Shown: piece by piece, positions 7,681 through 13,576 of the stretch | Layout: the number at the start of each line of letters is the position of its first letter | Numbering within the stretch: the first letter of the stretch is position 1 | NCBI GenBank assembly: GCA_002435835.1 | Contig: DIVM01000323.1 | Coordinates: 1-17,307, forward strand | Direction of reading: 5' to 3' | Source: Firmicutes bacterium UBA6132 | Lineage (GTDB): Bacteria > Bacillota_A > Clostridia > Tissierellales > Sedimentibacteraceae | DNA length: 17,307 bases | Translations under genes and position numbers: made by a program | The notes under the pieces: generated by a model | The model's input: the letters and a program-made list of their open reading frames with translations, nothing else | Databases searched by the model: none | Told to the model about the DNA's origin: nothing

Positions 7681-8604
7681 ATGGCAATAAGTCAAGTAAG
7701 AGTTCAAGTCAATGGAACATGGCATGTATTAACTTACAACGGTAGTACAGGCAAGTATGAAAAAACAATAACAGCGCCAAATACAACTTCTTACAATGTA
7801 AACGCAAGTCATTATTATCCCGTTACAGTCGAGGCGACTAATACTGCAGGTACAGTTAAAACAGTAAATGATGCAGATGCAACAGTTGGCAATAGCCTTA
7901 AATTAACAGTAAAAGAAAAAGTTAAACCAACTATATCTATAACAAGCCCAGGTGCTGGTGCGTATGTAACAAATAATAAACAGCCAATAATATTCCAGTT
8001 GCGTGATGAATCAGGCGGTTCAGGAATAAATATTGCATCCTTAGCGCTTAAAATCGACGGAGGTACGGTAGTTGGTAATGGCAGTTCAGGCATGGTTTGC
8101 ACAGCTGTTACAAATGGCTATGACTGCACATATACACCTCCATCAGCTCTAACAGATGGAGCTCATACCATTACTTTTGATGTTAGTGATTTTGATGGCA
8201 ATACTGCAACACAAGCAAGCAGATCATACACTATAGACACTGTGCCTCCGGTTTTAAATATTACAAGTCCAACAAATAATTTTATAACAAATACGGCTGC
8301 TTTAGTAGTGGCAGGTTCAACAAATGATGTAACTTCAAGCGCTGTAACAATAACCATAAAATTAAATGGTGTAGACCAAGGCTCTGTACCTGTAACAAGT
8401 GGTAATTTTAGTAAGTCAATAACTCTTGCAAATGGTGCAAATACAATTATAGTAACTGCAACTGATACGGCTGGTAAAGTTACAGAAACAACAATTACAG
8501 GAACTTTAGACACAAGCGTTCCAGTAATAAGCAATGTAACAATAACACCTAATCCAGTTGATTCAGGAGCAACAATGGTTATAGTAGTGGCGGTGACAGG
8601 GTAA
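7681..8604 (+). CDS. Tail fibre/baseplate protein with bacterial Ig-like domains
   Basis: A 307-residue secreted-type beta protein without a signal peptide. Residues ~1-80 form a first sandwich (TYNGSTGKYEKTITAP, PVTVEATNTAGTVKTV). Residues ~82-185 and ~190-280 are two Ig-like domains of the kind seen in bacterial adhesins and phage fibres: TISITSPGAGAYVTNNKQPI, HTITFDVSDFDGNTATQ, YTIDTVPPVLNITSPT and TATDTAGKVTE. Two cysteines (MVCTAV and YDCTYTP) could form a disulphide. The end, ISNVTITPNPVDSGATMVI, looks like the opening of one more Ig domain that is cut short at TAA. Start ATG 7681 follows GAGGAG (7668-7673). The likely role is weak attachment to the cell wall from the tail tip. Confidence 0.75.
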   Translation: MAISQVRVQVNGTWHVLTYNGSTGKYEKTITAPNTTSYNVNASHYYPVTVEATNTAGTVKTVNDADATVGNSLKLTVKEKVKPTISITSPGAGAYVTNNKQPIIFQLRDESGGSGINIASLALKIDGGTVVGNGSSGMVCTAVTNGYDCTYTPPSALTDGAHTITFDVSDFDGNTATQASRSYTIDTVPPVLNITSPTNNFITNTAALVVAGSTNDVTSSAVTITIKLNGVDQGSVPVTSGNFSKSITLANGANTIIVTATDTAGKVTETTITGTLDTSVPVISNVTITPNPVDSGATMVIVVAVTG

Positions 8605-9218
8605 TGAATGAAGAATTACAAGTCAGATTGGCCACGGATGTAGTTTATGTGTATGGAACTATAAATGGTGTTGAAGCAACATTCTCACTCGTTGAGGTAG
8701 GTCTTTGGACTGCAACAGTTTTAAAAGCAGTAGATGGAAAATATGTTGTTTCCATAACCACATATAACAGCTTAGGCGATCCAACGCTATATGAGACTAC
8801 TATTTATAAATTAGATAGTCTCATGCAGCCTAAACTTAATTGGACAAAAAATGATTATTACAATGCAGAGGATTTAGTAAGGGTAGAAGCAAATACTCAA
8901 TATGTATCAGACATGCTGCATGAAATGGGGTATATAGTAAGTTTGGATTTAATAAATACAAATTGGAATACGGAGGATTTTCCATTTATAACACATGTAA
9001 ATCGAATTGAAAGCAACATAGACTCTTTAAAGAATTGTTTCTATGCACCTTATGGTTGGCAGGATAGAAAAATATGGGTTAATAAAATGAAATTCAGTTA
9101 TTTAGATGCAATAAGGTTTGAAAAGAATTTGTATTTATTAATGCAAATAATTGATTTAATTAAAGACAGTACAGTATATTCAGGAACATTTAACGCAGGA
9201 CAGGAGGTAATTTTATAA
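8604..9218 (+). CDS. Phage baseplate/tail tip protein with Ig-like start
   Basis: A 204-residue protein whose ATG 8604 shares a base with the previous stop (TAATG). Residues ~1-70 are beta-rich with an Ig-like ending (LWTATVLKAVDGKYVVSITT, YNSLGDP), and could complete the domain left unfinished by the upstream product. Residues ~75-204 are helical: LNWTKNDYYNAEDLVRVEAN, then MLHEMGYIVSL, HVNRIESNIDSLKNCFY and FEKNLYLLMQIIDLIKDS. The 'W...dyyn.eDl.RvE.N' pattern is common in proteins encoded just before fibre genes in Gram-positive phages and prophages. It probably links baseplate and fibre; function is not demonstrated. The stop overlaps the next ATG. Confidence 0.6.
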   Translation: MNEELQVRLATDVVYVYGTINGVEATFSLVEVGLWTATVLKAVDGKYVVSITTYNSLGDPTLYETTIYKLDSLMQPKLNWTKNDYYNAEDLVRVEANTQYVSDMLHEMGYIVSLDLINTNWNTEDFPFITHVNRIESNIDSLKNCFYAPYGWQDRKIWVNKMKFSYLDAIRFEKNLYLLMQIIDLIKDSTVYSGTFNAGQEVIL

Positions 9219-9871
9219 TGCCATTTACAGCAAGGGATGTAAAAGACAGGGTAGTACAATATCCGCATAGGTACCAATTTGTAGAGGTTAGCACAGGCAT
9301 ATATGATTTAGTGCCAGTTACGGGCACAGTGACAGAAGCAGGAACGGCAATAAATAAAGCTTATTTACAGCCGATAGAAGATGGTTTAAATGCACTTGGT
9401 AGCACAGCAGATTATGGCAGGGTTAAAATAAAAAACGACTTAAATACAAGTGCTTATGCAGATGGTGAAGCATTAAGCGCTTATCAAGGGAAGATTTTAA
9501 ATGATAAAATAGTAGCTCCAAAAGATGCTCTAAAATATTCAGGCACGATTGTAAACGGTTCTGCCGAAACTACTTTATTCACATTTGATGTAACTAAATA
9601 TTCTCATATATCTTGGAATATAGCCTCTACTGGTGGAGCAGTACTTGATATTTGGAAAGATGGTACATCCTATGTAATAGGTGGAATACAGGTAAGCGCC
9701 AGAGATTACGTATATACAAATATGCTTACAATCGGAGCAACATCCGCACAAATAATAGCTCATTATGGAGTTAGAAATTATTTGAAAATAAGTATATCTG
9801 GCACAACATGTACTATATCATCGGTAGGAGCTGCAACATCAGCCTCAACATATATTATTTATTTAAGCTAG
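9218..9871 (+). CDS. Tail fibre / receptor-binding protein
   Basis: A 217-residue protein. Residues ~1-60 form a fibre N-terminus with the familiar linker PVTGTVTEAGTAINKAYLQP. Residues ~64-95 carry the fibre motif YGRVKIKNDLNTSAYADGEA followed by LSAYQGKIL, a trimeric shaft element widespread in Gram-positive phage fibres. Residues ~100-217 are a compact beta domain (FTFDVTKYSHISWNI, LDIWKDGTSYVIG, TSAQIIAHYGVRNYLKISI) likely to be the receptor-binding head. ATG 9218 overlaps the previous stop and follows AGGAGG (9202-9207). This protein is the best candidate for deciding host range in this window. Confidence 0.75.
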   Translation: MPFTARDVKDRVVQYPHRYQFVEVSTGIYDLVPVTGTVTEAGTAINKAYLQPIEDGLNALGSTADYGRVKIKNDLNTSAYADGEALSAYQGKILNDKIVAPKDALKYSGTIVNGSAETTLFTFDVTKYSHISWNIASTGGAVLDIWKDGTSYVIGGIQVSARDYVYTNMLTIGATSAQIIAHYGVRNYLKISISGTTCTISSVGAATSASTYIIYLS

Positions 9872-9887
9872 TGGGAAGGAGAGTATT

Positions 9888-10196
9888 ATGTATATAATAG
9901 CAAAATTAGATGGAACTTTAATTCAAAAAAGTAATCAAGAAGTTGACGATGAGGAGTTACAAGTAATTAAAAATAGATTTGAAACGTCCTTGAATGTTCC
10001 ACTCTTAGCTACAAAAGATGAAATAATAGTTAATAATTCAGAACAATTTGAATTCTTTGATGTTGAAATCGTAAATAATCAAATAGTTAATGTAATAGAA
10101 AAAGTAAATCCTATTGTCGAAATAAATTTAACACCGTCTGTAGAGGATAGAATTTCAGCATTAGAGGAAGCTGTGAACTTCGCATTAGGTCTATAA
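9888..10196 (+). CDS. Small tail-tip accessory protein preceding XkdX
   Basis: A 102-residue acidic protein starting at ATG 9888 with GGAAGGAG (9873-9880) upstream. It opens MYIIAKLDGTLIQKSNQEVD, has a beta-rich middle (FEFFDVEIVNNQIVNVIEKV), and ends in a short helix, SVEDRISALEEAVNFALG, that could mediate coiled-coil oligomerisation. Proteins with this architecture commonly sit between a fibre gene and an XkdX gene in Bacillus and clostridial phages, and some are annotated as tail fibre accessory proteins. I cannot assign a biochemical role. Confidence 0.6.
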   Translation: MYIIAKLDGTLIQKSNQEVDDEELQVIKNRFETSLNVPLLATKDEIIVNNSEQFEFFDVEIVNNQIVNVIEKVNPIVEINLTPSVEDRISALEEAVNFALGL

Positions 10197-10212
10197 AAAA
10201 GGAGGTGAAAAT

Positions 10213-10350
10213 ATGTCAAGATTATATCCATTTATATTAAACATGTGGATTATGGGAAAAGATGAAGCTTATGTAAACAATGCATTTGCAAAAGGTTATA
10301 TTACAGTAGAGGAAAAAGACACAATCTTAGCAACGCCACAAGTTGCTTAG
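10213..10350 (+). CDS. XkdX-like small phage protein, 45 aa
   Basis: A 45-codon frame from ATG 10213 to TAG 10348-10350, preceded by a perfect GGAGGTG (10201-10207). The product MSRLYPFILNMWIMGKD... continues with AYVNNAFAKGYITVEEKDTI. The pattern 'W..gk....V..a..kGyIT.eE...I' is the hallmark of the XkdX family of very short proteins encoded at the end of the tail-fibre cluster in PBSX-like and many clostridial phages. The family's function is unknown. A terminator-like hairpin follows within 7 bases, closing the tail block. Confidence 0.75.
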   Translation: MSRLYPFILNMWIMGKDEAYVNNAFAKGYITVEEKDTILATPQVA

Positions 10351-10356
10351 TGGATT

Positions 10357-10386
10357 AAAGGGACTTTAGAGATAAGGTCCTTTTTT
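10357..10386 (+). terminator. Terminator-like hairpin between tail and lysis genes
   Basis: AAAGGGAC (10357-10364) can pair with GTCCTTTT (10377-10384), giving 4 strong pairs plus one G-T and three A-T. Six T (10381-10386) follow. It lies right after the XkdX stop and 29 bases before the holin start, with no obvious promoter between, so the lysis genes would need read-through. Confidence 0.65.
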
Positions 10387-10414
10387 AATAACAAAAAATA
10401 AAGAGGAGAATATT

Positions 10415-10852
10415 ATGGAAATAAACACTATCAAAACTATGATTTTAGCAATTACAGGCACTTTAGGAGCATTAATATCACAAGCATTCGGAGGTTGGGA
10501 TAGTGCAATGACAACATTATTGATATTCATGGCGACGGATTACATAACTGGTTTAATTGTTGCAGGAGTTTTTAAAAAGAGCAAGAAATCTCAAAATGGA
10601 CTTCTTGAAAGCAAGGCTGGATTTCAAGGGTTATGTAAAAAAGGTGTAATGCTGTTAATTGTTTTAATTGCTATTAGATTAGATTTAATGCTCGGTATTC
10701 AATATATAAAGGCAGGTGCAATAATAGCTTTTTGCTCAAACGAATTAATAAGTTTAATCGAAAATGCAGGCTTAATGGGTGTATGGATACCTCCTATAAT
10801 AAATAAAGCAATAGACATGTTACAAGAAAAAACAGAGCAAGGGGATGTTTAA
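10415..10852 (+). CDS. Phage holin, TcdE/holin_4 family
   Basis: A 145-residue membrane protein with features of the toxin-secretion/phage-lysis holin family (Phage_holin_4): hydrophobic N-terminus TMILAITGTLGALISQAFGG, the signature DYITGLIVAGVFKK, a Lys/Ser loop (SKKSQNGLLESKAGFQG), then segments VMLLIVLIAIRLDLMLG and AGAIIAFCSNELISLIENAG. The helices span roughly residues 8-27, 35-52, 76-93 and 97-115. It permeabilises the cytoplasmic membrane at a set time to start lysis and lies directly upstream of the endolysin. ATG 10415 follows GAGGAG (10402-10407). The last codons contain the endolysin's Shine-Dalgarno, so the two are coupled. Confidence 0.88.
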   Translation: MEINTIKTMILAITGTLGALISQAFGGWDSAMTTLLIFMATDYITGLIVAGVFKKSKKSQNGLLESKAGFQGLCKKGVMLLIVLIAIRLDLMLGIQYIKAGAIIAFCSNELISLIENAGLMGVWIPPIINKAIDMLQEKTEQGDV

Positions 10853-10853
10853 T

Positions 10854-12113
10854 TTGAAATATTTGGTTTTATTTGATGGTGGGCATGGCTTGAATACTGA
10901 AGGAAAGAGAACGCCACTCTTTCCCGATGGTACATTTATGCGTGAGAATGAGTTTAATCGTTCAGTAATTAGAAAGGCTGATAACTTATTAGAAAAGTTT
11001 GAAAATATAGATGTCTTTTTTACAGTAACTGAGAAAACAGATATATCTTTAGAAGAAAGAGTAAAACGTGCAAATGACATATATGATAAGTACAAGGATT
11101 TGTATAATAAAATAGTCTTAGTCAGTTTTCATGCGAATGCCTTAACTGGATCATGGGGCACACAGAACGGAACAGCAACATTTTATTACCCAGCAAATAT
11201 GGTTGACAAAGCTTTTGCTGAAGTTATCCAAAAGAATTTAATTTCTAAAACCAGACTTAAACCACATAGAGGTGGAGTAGTTGATGGTAATTTTGCAATT
11301 ATTCGTGATGTTAAAATGACAGCGTGCCTTTGTGAATGTGCATTTATGGATAACTTAGAAGAAGCTAAGTTATTATTAACTGATGAATTTAGACAAGCAT
11401 GTGCAGAGGGCATTGTCAACGGACTACTTGAATACTTTGGAGAAGGTGAGAAAAGAGTGGAGGTAAATTACAAGGCTTATAAAGACGGAACAAAAGAATT
11501 AAGAGGTAATGTTGAAGATTTTGGAGTCAAAATAGTTGATAAAAGTAATAGATCTATTAAAGAACCTTTCTGTGTAAATGGAACATTCTTTTGGCATGAT
11601 GCGAAGGGTGTAACATATCCTACAAGTATATTATTTGATAATGATAAAGTTTATAAAGGTCAAGCTAATCATTTGCCTTATCCACAATCAGTATTCATAG
11701 TAAATAAAGACAATACTGTTGAAATGAAATTAATTAAAAATTTAAATGAACTTGATTTATCAAAAGTTCGTTTGGCAGTAGGTGGAGTAGGCTTACGAAA
11801 TTCATTAAATAAGAATTTTAAATATAATCCAAAGGGTGAAGGTTTTACTGGCGCTTTTGCAGATGTTTTAGGTAAAAGAAATAAGACAGTCATTGGATAT
11901 AATAGAACTAACAATAAAATTTATTTATTGGCTCGTGAAAATATAACTCATGGTGATTTGATTAAATTGATATCTAATAATTCATCAGGAGAAGCATATG
12001 ATATAGCTTTATCACTGGATGGTGGAGGTTCGACATTCTTTAATAATGCTAATGAAATGCTTATATTTGGAGACAACAGACGAATTAATAATATATTAGG
12101 ATTTATGTTGTAA
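10854..12113 (+). CDS. Endolysin: Amidase_3 domain fused to phosphodiester-glycosidase-like domain
   Basis: A 419-residue protein. Residues ~1-195 form an Amidase_3 zinc N-acetylmuramoyl-L-alanine amidase: LVLFDGGHG gives His11, RENEFN gives Glu31, VSFHAN gives His93 as zinc ligands, and CLCECAFMDN gives the catalytic Glu161. It would cut the bond between muramic acid and the peptide stem. Residues ~205-419 match the phosphodiester glycosidase (NAGPA, DUF2233-type) fold: CVNGTFFWHD, the RLAVGGVGLR strand and the signature ALSLDGGGSTFF. No usual SH3, LysM or CW wall-binding repeats are present, so the C-domain may bind or cut a wall glycan. TTG 10854 is the likely start, 9 bases after AAGGGG (10839-10844). 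ATG 10845 directly abuts that sequence. Confidence 0.85.
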   Translation: MKYLVLFDGGHGLNTEGKRTPLFPDGTFMRENEFNRSVIRKADNLLEKFENIDVFFTVTEKTDISLEERVKRANDIYDKYKDLYNKIVLVSFHANALTGSWGTQNGTATFYYPANMVDKAFAEVIQKNLISKTRLKPHRGGVVDGNFAIIRDVKMTACLCECAFMDNLEEAKLLLTDEFRQACAEGIVNGLLEYFGEGEKRVEVNYKAYKDGTKELRGNVEDFGVKIVDKSNRSIKEPFCVNGTFFWHDAKGVTYPTSILFDNDKVYKGQANHLPYPQSVFIVNKDNTVEMKLIKNLNELDLSKVRLAVGGVGLRNSLNKNFKYNPKGEGFTGAFADVLGKRNKTVIGYNRTNNKIYLLARENITHGDLIKLISNNSSGEAYDIALSLDGGGSTFFNNANEMLIFGDNRRINNILGFML

Positions 12114-12123
12114 AACAAAAAAA

Positions 12124-12152
12124 TTAATAAACAAATAGATAATGAATATAAT
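12124..12152 (+). promoter_or_regulatory. Possible sigma-A promoter for the 55-aa ORF
   Basis: TTAATA (12124-12129) and TATAAT (12147-12152) are separated by 17 bases, 34 bases before the ATG at 12186. The -10 is perfect and the -35 matches 4 of 6 in an AT-rich stretch, so chance is possible. Confidence 0.35.
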
Positions 12153-12185
12153 AAATTATAAATAAGTGAAGGAGAGTATATTGTT

Positions 12186-12353
12186 ATGGAATATATCATA
12201 AAAATAAAAGATGTTGATTCAGAAGCAAAGCTGGATATAGATTACTTTATAAACAAATATCTTAAAAAAGTAAGTGGTATTGTTGATACAAATGTTGGTG
12301 GCGGTGTTATTGGAGAAAAAATTGAAGTAAATTTTATAATTAAACGAAATTAA
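12186..12353 (+). CDS. Hypothetical protein, 55 aa
   Basis: ATG 12186 lies 9 bases after AAGGAGAG (12169-12176), and the frame closes with TAA at 12351-12353. The product starts MEYIIKIKDVDSEAKLDIDY and ends with a Gly-rich turn and strand (VGGGVIGEKIEVNFIIK). An overall strand-helix-strand outline is suggested. I do not recognise the family. It sits between endolysin and the Ntn-hydrolase gene, with its stop just before the next promoter, and may have its own weak promoter. It could be an accessory protein of the prophage; no function can be read from the sequence. Confidence 0.55.
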   Translation: MEYIIKIKDVDSEAKLDIDYFINKYLKKVSGIVDTNVGGGVIGEKIEVNFIIKRN

Positions 12354-12356
12354 TTG

Positions 12357-12385
12357 TTGAATATTGAATATTTTTGTCATATAAT
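12357..12385 (+). promoter_or_regulatory. Sigma-A promoter of the Ntn-hydrolase gene
   Basis: TTGAAT (12357-12362) and a perfect TATAAT (12380-12385) are spaced by exactly 17 bases. Transcription would begin near 12392, directly before the Shine-Dalgarno AAAGGGG (12393-12399), leaving a leader of only ~16 bases. This makes the following gene independent of the late operon. Confidence 0.7.
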
Positions 12386-12407
12386 TGATGTTAAAGGGGT
12401 GAATTCT

Positions 12408-13076
12408 ATGTCAATTATGTGTGCAGTATATGTTCCAGAAGGAATAGTAATGGCAGCAGACAGCAGGTTAACAAATACGAAACCATCAGGAAACGATTCA
12501 TTGAAGACTGAAACGGTTTATACATTTAGCGATAATGCTCAGAAAATAGTATTACTTAATAAAGTTAAAGTAGGAATATCATTTTGTGGTGCGGCAATTT
12601 TAGACGGTAAAACAGTGGCTGACTATTTAAGAATATTTGAAATAGAAATAGTTTCAGAAAATGACACAGTTAAAGATGTATCAGAAAAGTTATATAATTT
12701 CGCTAATAACTACACAAATCATACTAATTTTTTTGTTGGTGGATATAATCAAGATGAACCATGTTTTTATGAAATAAATTCAAATGGATATAATAGACTA
12801 AATTACTCGCAAGAAACACGAGATGTAATTTATGGAGCAGGATGGAACGGACAACAAGATGCTATAACACGATTAATAAATGGGACTCCTCCAACTATTA
12901 TCAATTTTCAGTTAATGCCTCTAAAAGATGCAATAGATTTTTCTGAATTTTTAATTGACTTAACAATAAAATATGAACGATTTAAAGATGATATTCAGAC
13001 ATGTGGTGGAGATATTGATATTTTAGTTTTAACAAAAGATTCAGGATTTTGGCACAAGCATAAAATATATAAATAA
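12408..13076 (+). CDS. Proteasome-fold Ntn-hydrolase-like protein (prophage moron)
   Basis: A 222-residue protein with the N-terminal pattern of proteasome beta / HslV subunits. MSIMCAVYVPEGIVMAADSR places Asp18 and Arg20 where the family has Asp17 and Arg19. Residue 1 of the mature enzyme therefore aligns with Ser2, exposed once Met is removed. AQKIV supplies a lysine (Lys46) equivalent to the catalytic Lys33 after a ~12-residue insert. GISFCGAA and the late strand CGGDIDILVLT also fit the fold. A self-activating Ser nucleophile is thus predicted; the substrate is unknown. The frame is open to 12354, but ATG 12408 follows AAAGGGG and lies just after the promoter. It has its own promoter and terminator. 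Related orphan Ntn hydrolases exist in Firmicutes (from memory), without a settled function. Confidence 0.72.
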   Translation: MSIMCAVYVPEGIVMAADSRLTNTKPSGNDSLKTETVYTFSDNAQKIVLLNKVKVGISFCGAAILDGKTVADYLRIFEIEIVSENDTVKDVSEKLYNFANNYTNHTNFFVGGYNQDEPCFYEINSNGYNRLNYSQETRDVIYGAGWNGQQDAITRLINGTPPTIINFQLMPLKDAIDFSEFLIDLTIKYERFKDDIQTCGGDIDILVLTKDSGFWHKHKIYK

Positions 13077-13091
13077 TTACATAAAAAATAT

Positions 13092-13123
13092 AAAATCCGA
13101 GAAAAAATATTTCTCGGATTTTT
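13092..13123 (+). terminator. Terminator of the Ntn-hydrolase gene
   Basis: A 12-bp stem, AAAATCCGAGAA (13092-13103) with TTCTCGGATTTT (13111-13122), ends in a T run and lies 16 bases after the stop. The opposite strand also has a T run after the stem, so it may act in both directions. Confidence 0.85.
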
Positions 13124-13153
13124 GCAAAATATCATGAAAATTTTTGCAAAATA
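13118..13153. repeat. Short direct repeat of ATTTTTGCAAAATA
   Basis: The 14-base sequence occurs at 13118-13131 and 13140-13153, 22 bases apart start to start (two helical turns). Each copy contains the palindrome TTTTGCAAAA. The first overlaps the terminator tail. Possible protein-binding sites, but AT-rich DNA makes this weak. Confidence 0.4.
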
Positions 13154-13233
13154 AAATGGCGAGCTACACTAAAGTTACTAAGTAATTCTATTTTTTTATT
13201 TTTAAACAAATTAAAGTAGTAAATTTTATATTT

Positions 13234-13331
13234 ATAAAAAAAGCTGGAGAAATAATCTCCTGCCGCTAATGAAAAAATAGATTTGAGGAGTGTCTACATT
13301 ACTATACTATGTTCTTAATTTTAAATATAAT
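13234..13331. repeat. Hairpin element, copy 1
   Basis: This segment aligns with 13485-13574. Shared parts in order are: an A run, CTGGAGA...TCTCC forming a stem, an A-rich spacer, GAGGAGTG, a short variable part, then CTATA(C/T)TATGTTCT and AATTTT. In copy 1 the stem GGAGA/TCTCC (13246-13250 and 13256-13260) would terminate leftward transcripts, since the T run is on the minus strand. On the plus strand GAGGAG (13285-13290) precedes a 22-codon hydrophobic frame at 13309-13377. Confidence 0.55.
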
Positions 13332-13360
13332 ACCAAACAGTATTATATTAATTAAAACGC

Positions 13361-13389
13361 TTGCAATAAAAAAATAATTTTGTTATAAT
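13361..13389 (+). promoter_or_regulatory. Sigma-A promoter of a candidate small RNA
   Basis: TTGCAA (13361-13366) and a perfect TATAAT (13384-13389) are spaced by 17 bases, pointing rightward. No gene start follows. Instead a hairpin and a terminator lie just downstream. Confidence 0.6.
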
Positions 13390-13395
13390 ACTTTT

Positions 13396-13471
13396 CGGTT
13401 ATTCCCCCAATAACCCTTTAACCAATTTATATTCCAAACCCCTCACTATAATGGCCCCGAAGGCCATTTTT
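13396..13471 (+). ncRNA. Candidate small RNA, ~76 nt, with C-rich loops
   Basis: From the predicted start near 13396 the transcript would begin with a 7-bp hairpin, GGTTATT/AATAACC (13397-13403 with 13409-13415), whose loop is CCCCC. A single-stranded stretch containing ACCCCTCAC follows. It ends in a 7-bp terminator stem, AATGGCC/GGCCATT (13450-13456 with 13462-13468), loop CCGAA, then T-rich sequence. No reading frame with a Shine-Dalgarno is present. C-rich loops in Firmicute small RNAs often pair with G-rich Shine-Dalgarno sequences, and several genes here use AAAGGGG. Existence is inferred from promoter plus terminator; no known RNA family was recognised. Confidence 0.5.
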
Positions 13472-13484
13472 GTGCTTTTTGCCA

Positions 13485-13574
13485 ATAAAAAAACTGGAGA
13501 TTATCTCTCCAGTAAAAAAGTGTATATAGAGGAGTGCCTCTCTTGCTATATTATGTTCTAATTTTGCTAAATAA
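13485..13574. repeat. Hairpin element, copy 2
   Basis: This diverged second copy of the element at 13234-13331 is in the same orientation. It contains a perfect 8-bp stem (13493-13500 with 13506-13513), an A run on its left, GAGGAGTG (13532-13539) and CTATATTATGTTCT. It overlaps the 3' end of the leftward membrane-protein transcript and serves as its terminator. The 22-codon frame of copy 1 is broken here by an early TAA. Confidence 0.55.
13487..13513 (-). terminator. Terminator of the leftward membrane-protein gene
   Basis: On the minus strand ACTGGAGA pairs perfectly with TCTCCAGT around a 5-base loop and is followed by a run of seven T (plus-strand 13487-13493). It lies ~65 bases beyond the stop of the minus-strand gene. 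Confidence 0.8.
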
Positions 13575-13576
13575 TT

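Noticed and set aside
8570..8615. A programmed frameshift joining the Ig-domain gene to the next gene
   Set aside because: The overlap is a plain TAATG with no X XXY YYZ heptamer in phase and no clear stimulatory stem. Stop-start coupling explains it.
13154..13233. A nine-codon frame ATGGCGAGCTACACTAAAG... between the repeats
   Set aside because: Too short, without a Shine-Dalgarno, and nothing in it is recognisable.
13290..13355. A GTG-started frame (VSTLLYYVL...) at the GAGGAGTG of hairpin copy 1, with a similar frame in copy 2
   Set aside because: The GTG overlaps the ribosome-binding sequence itself, so initiation there is unlikely. The similarity follows from the repeat. The ATG frame at 13309 is discussed instead.
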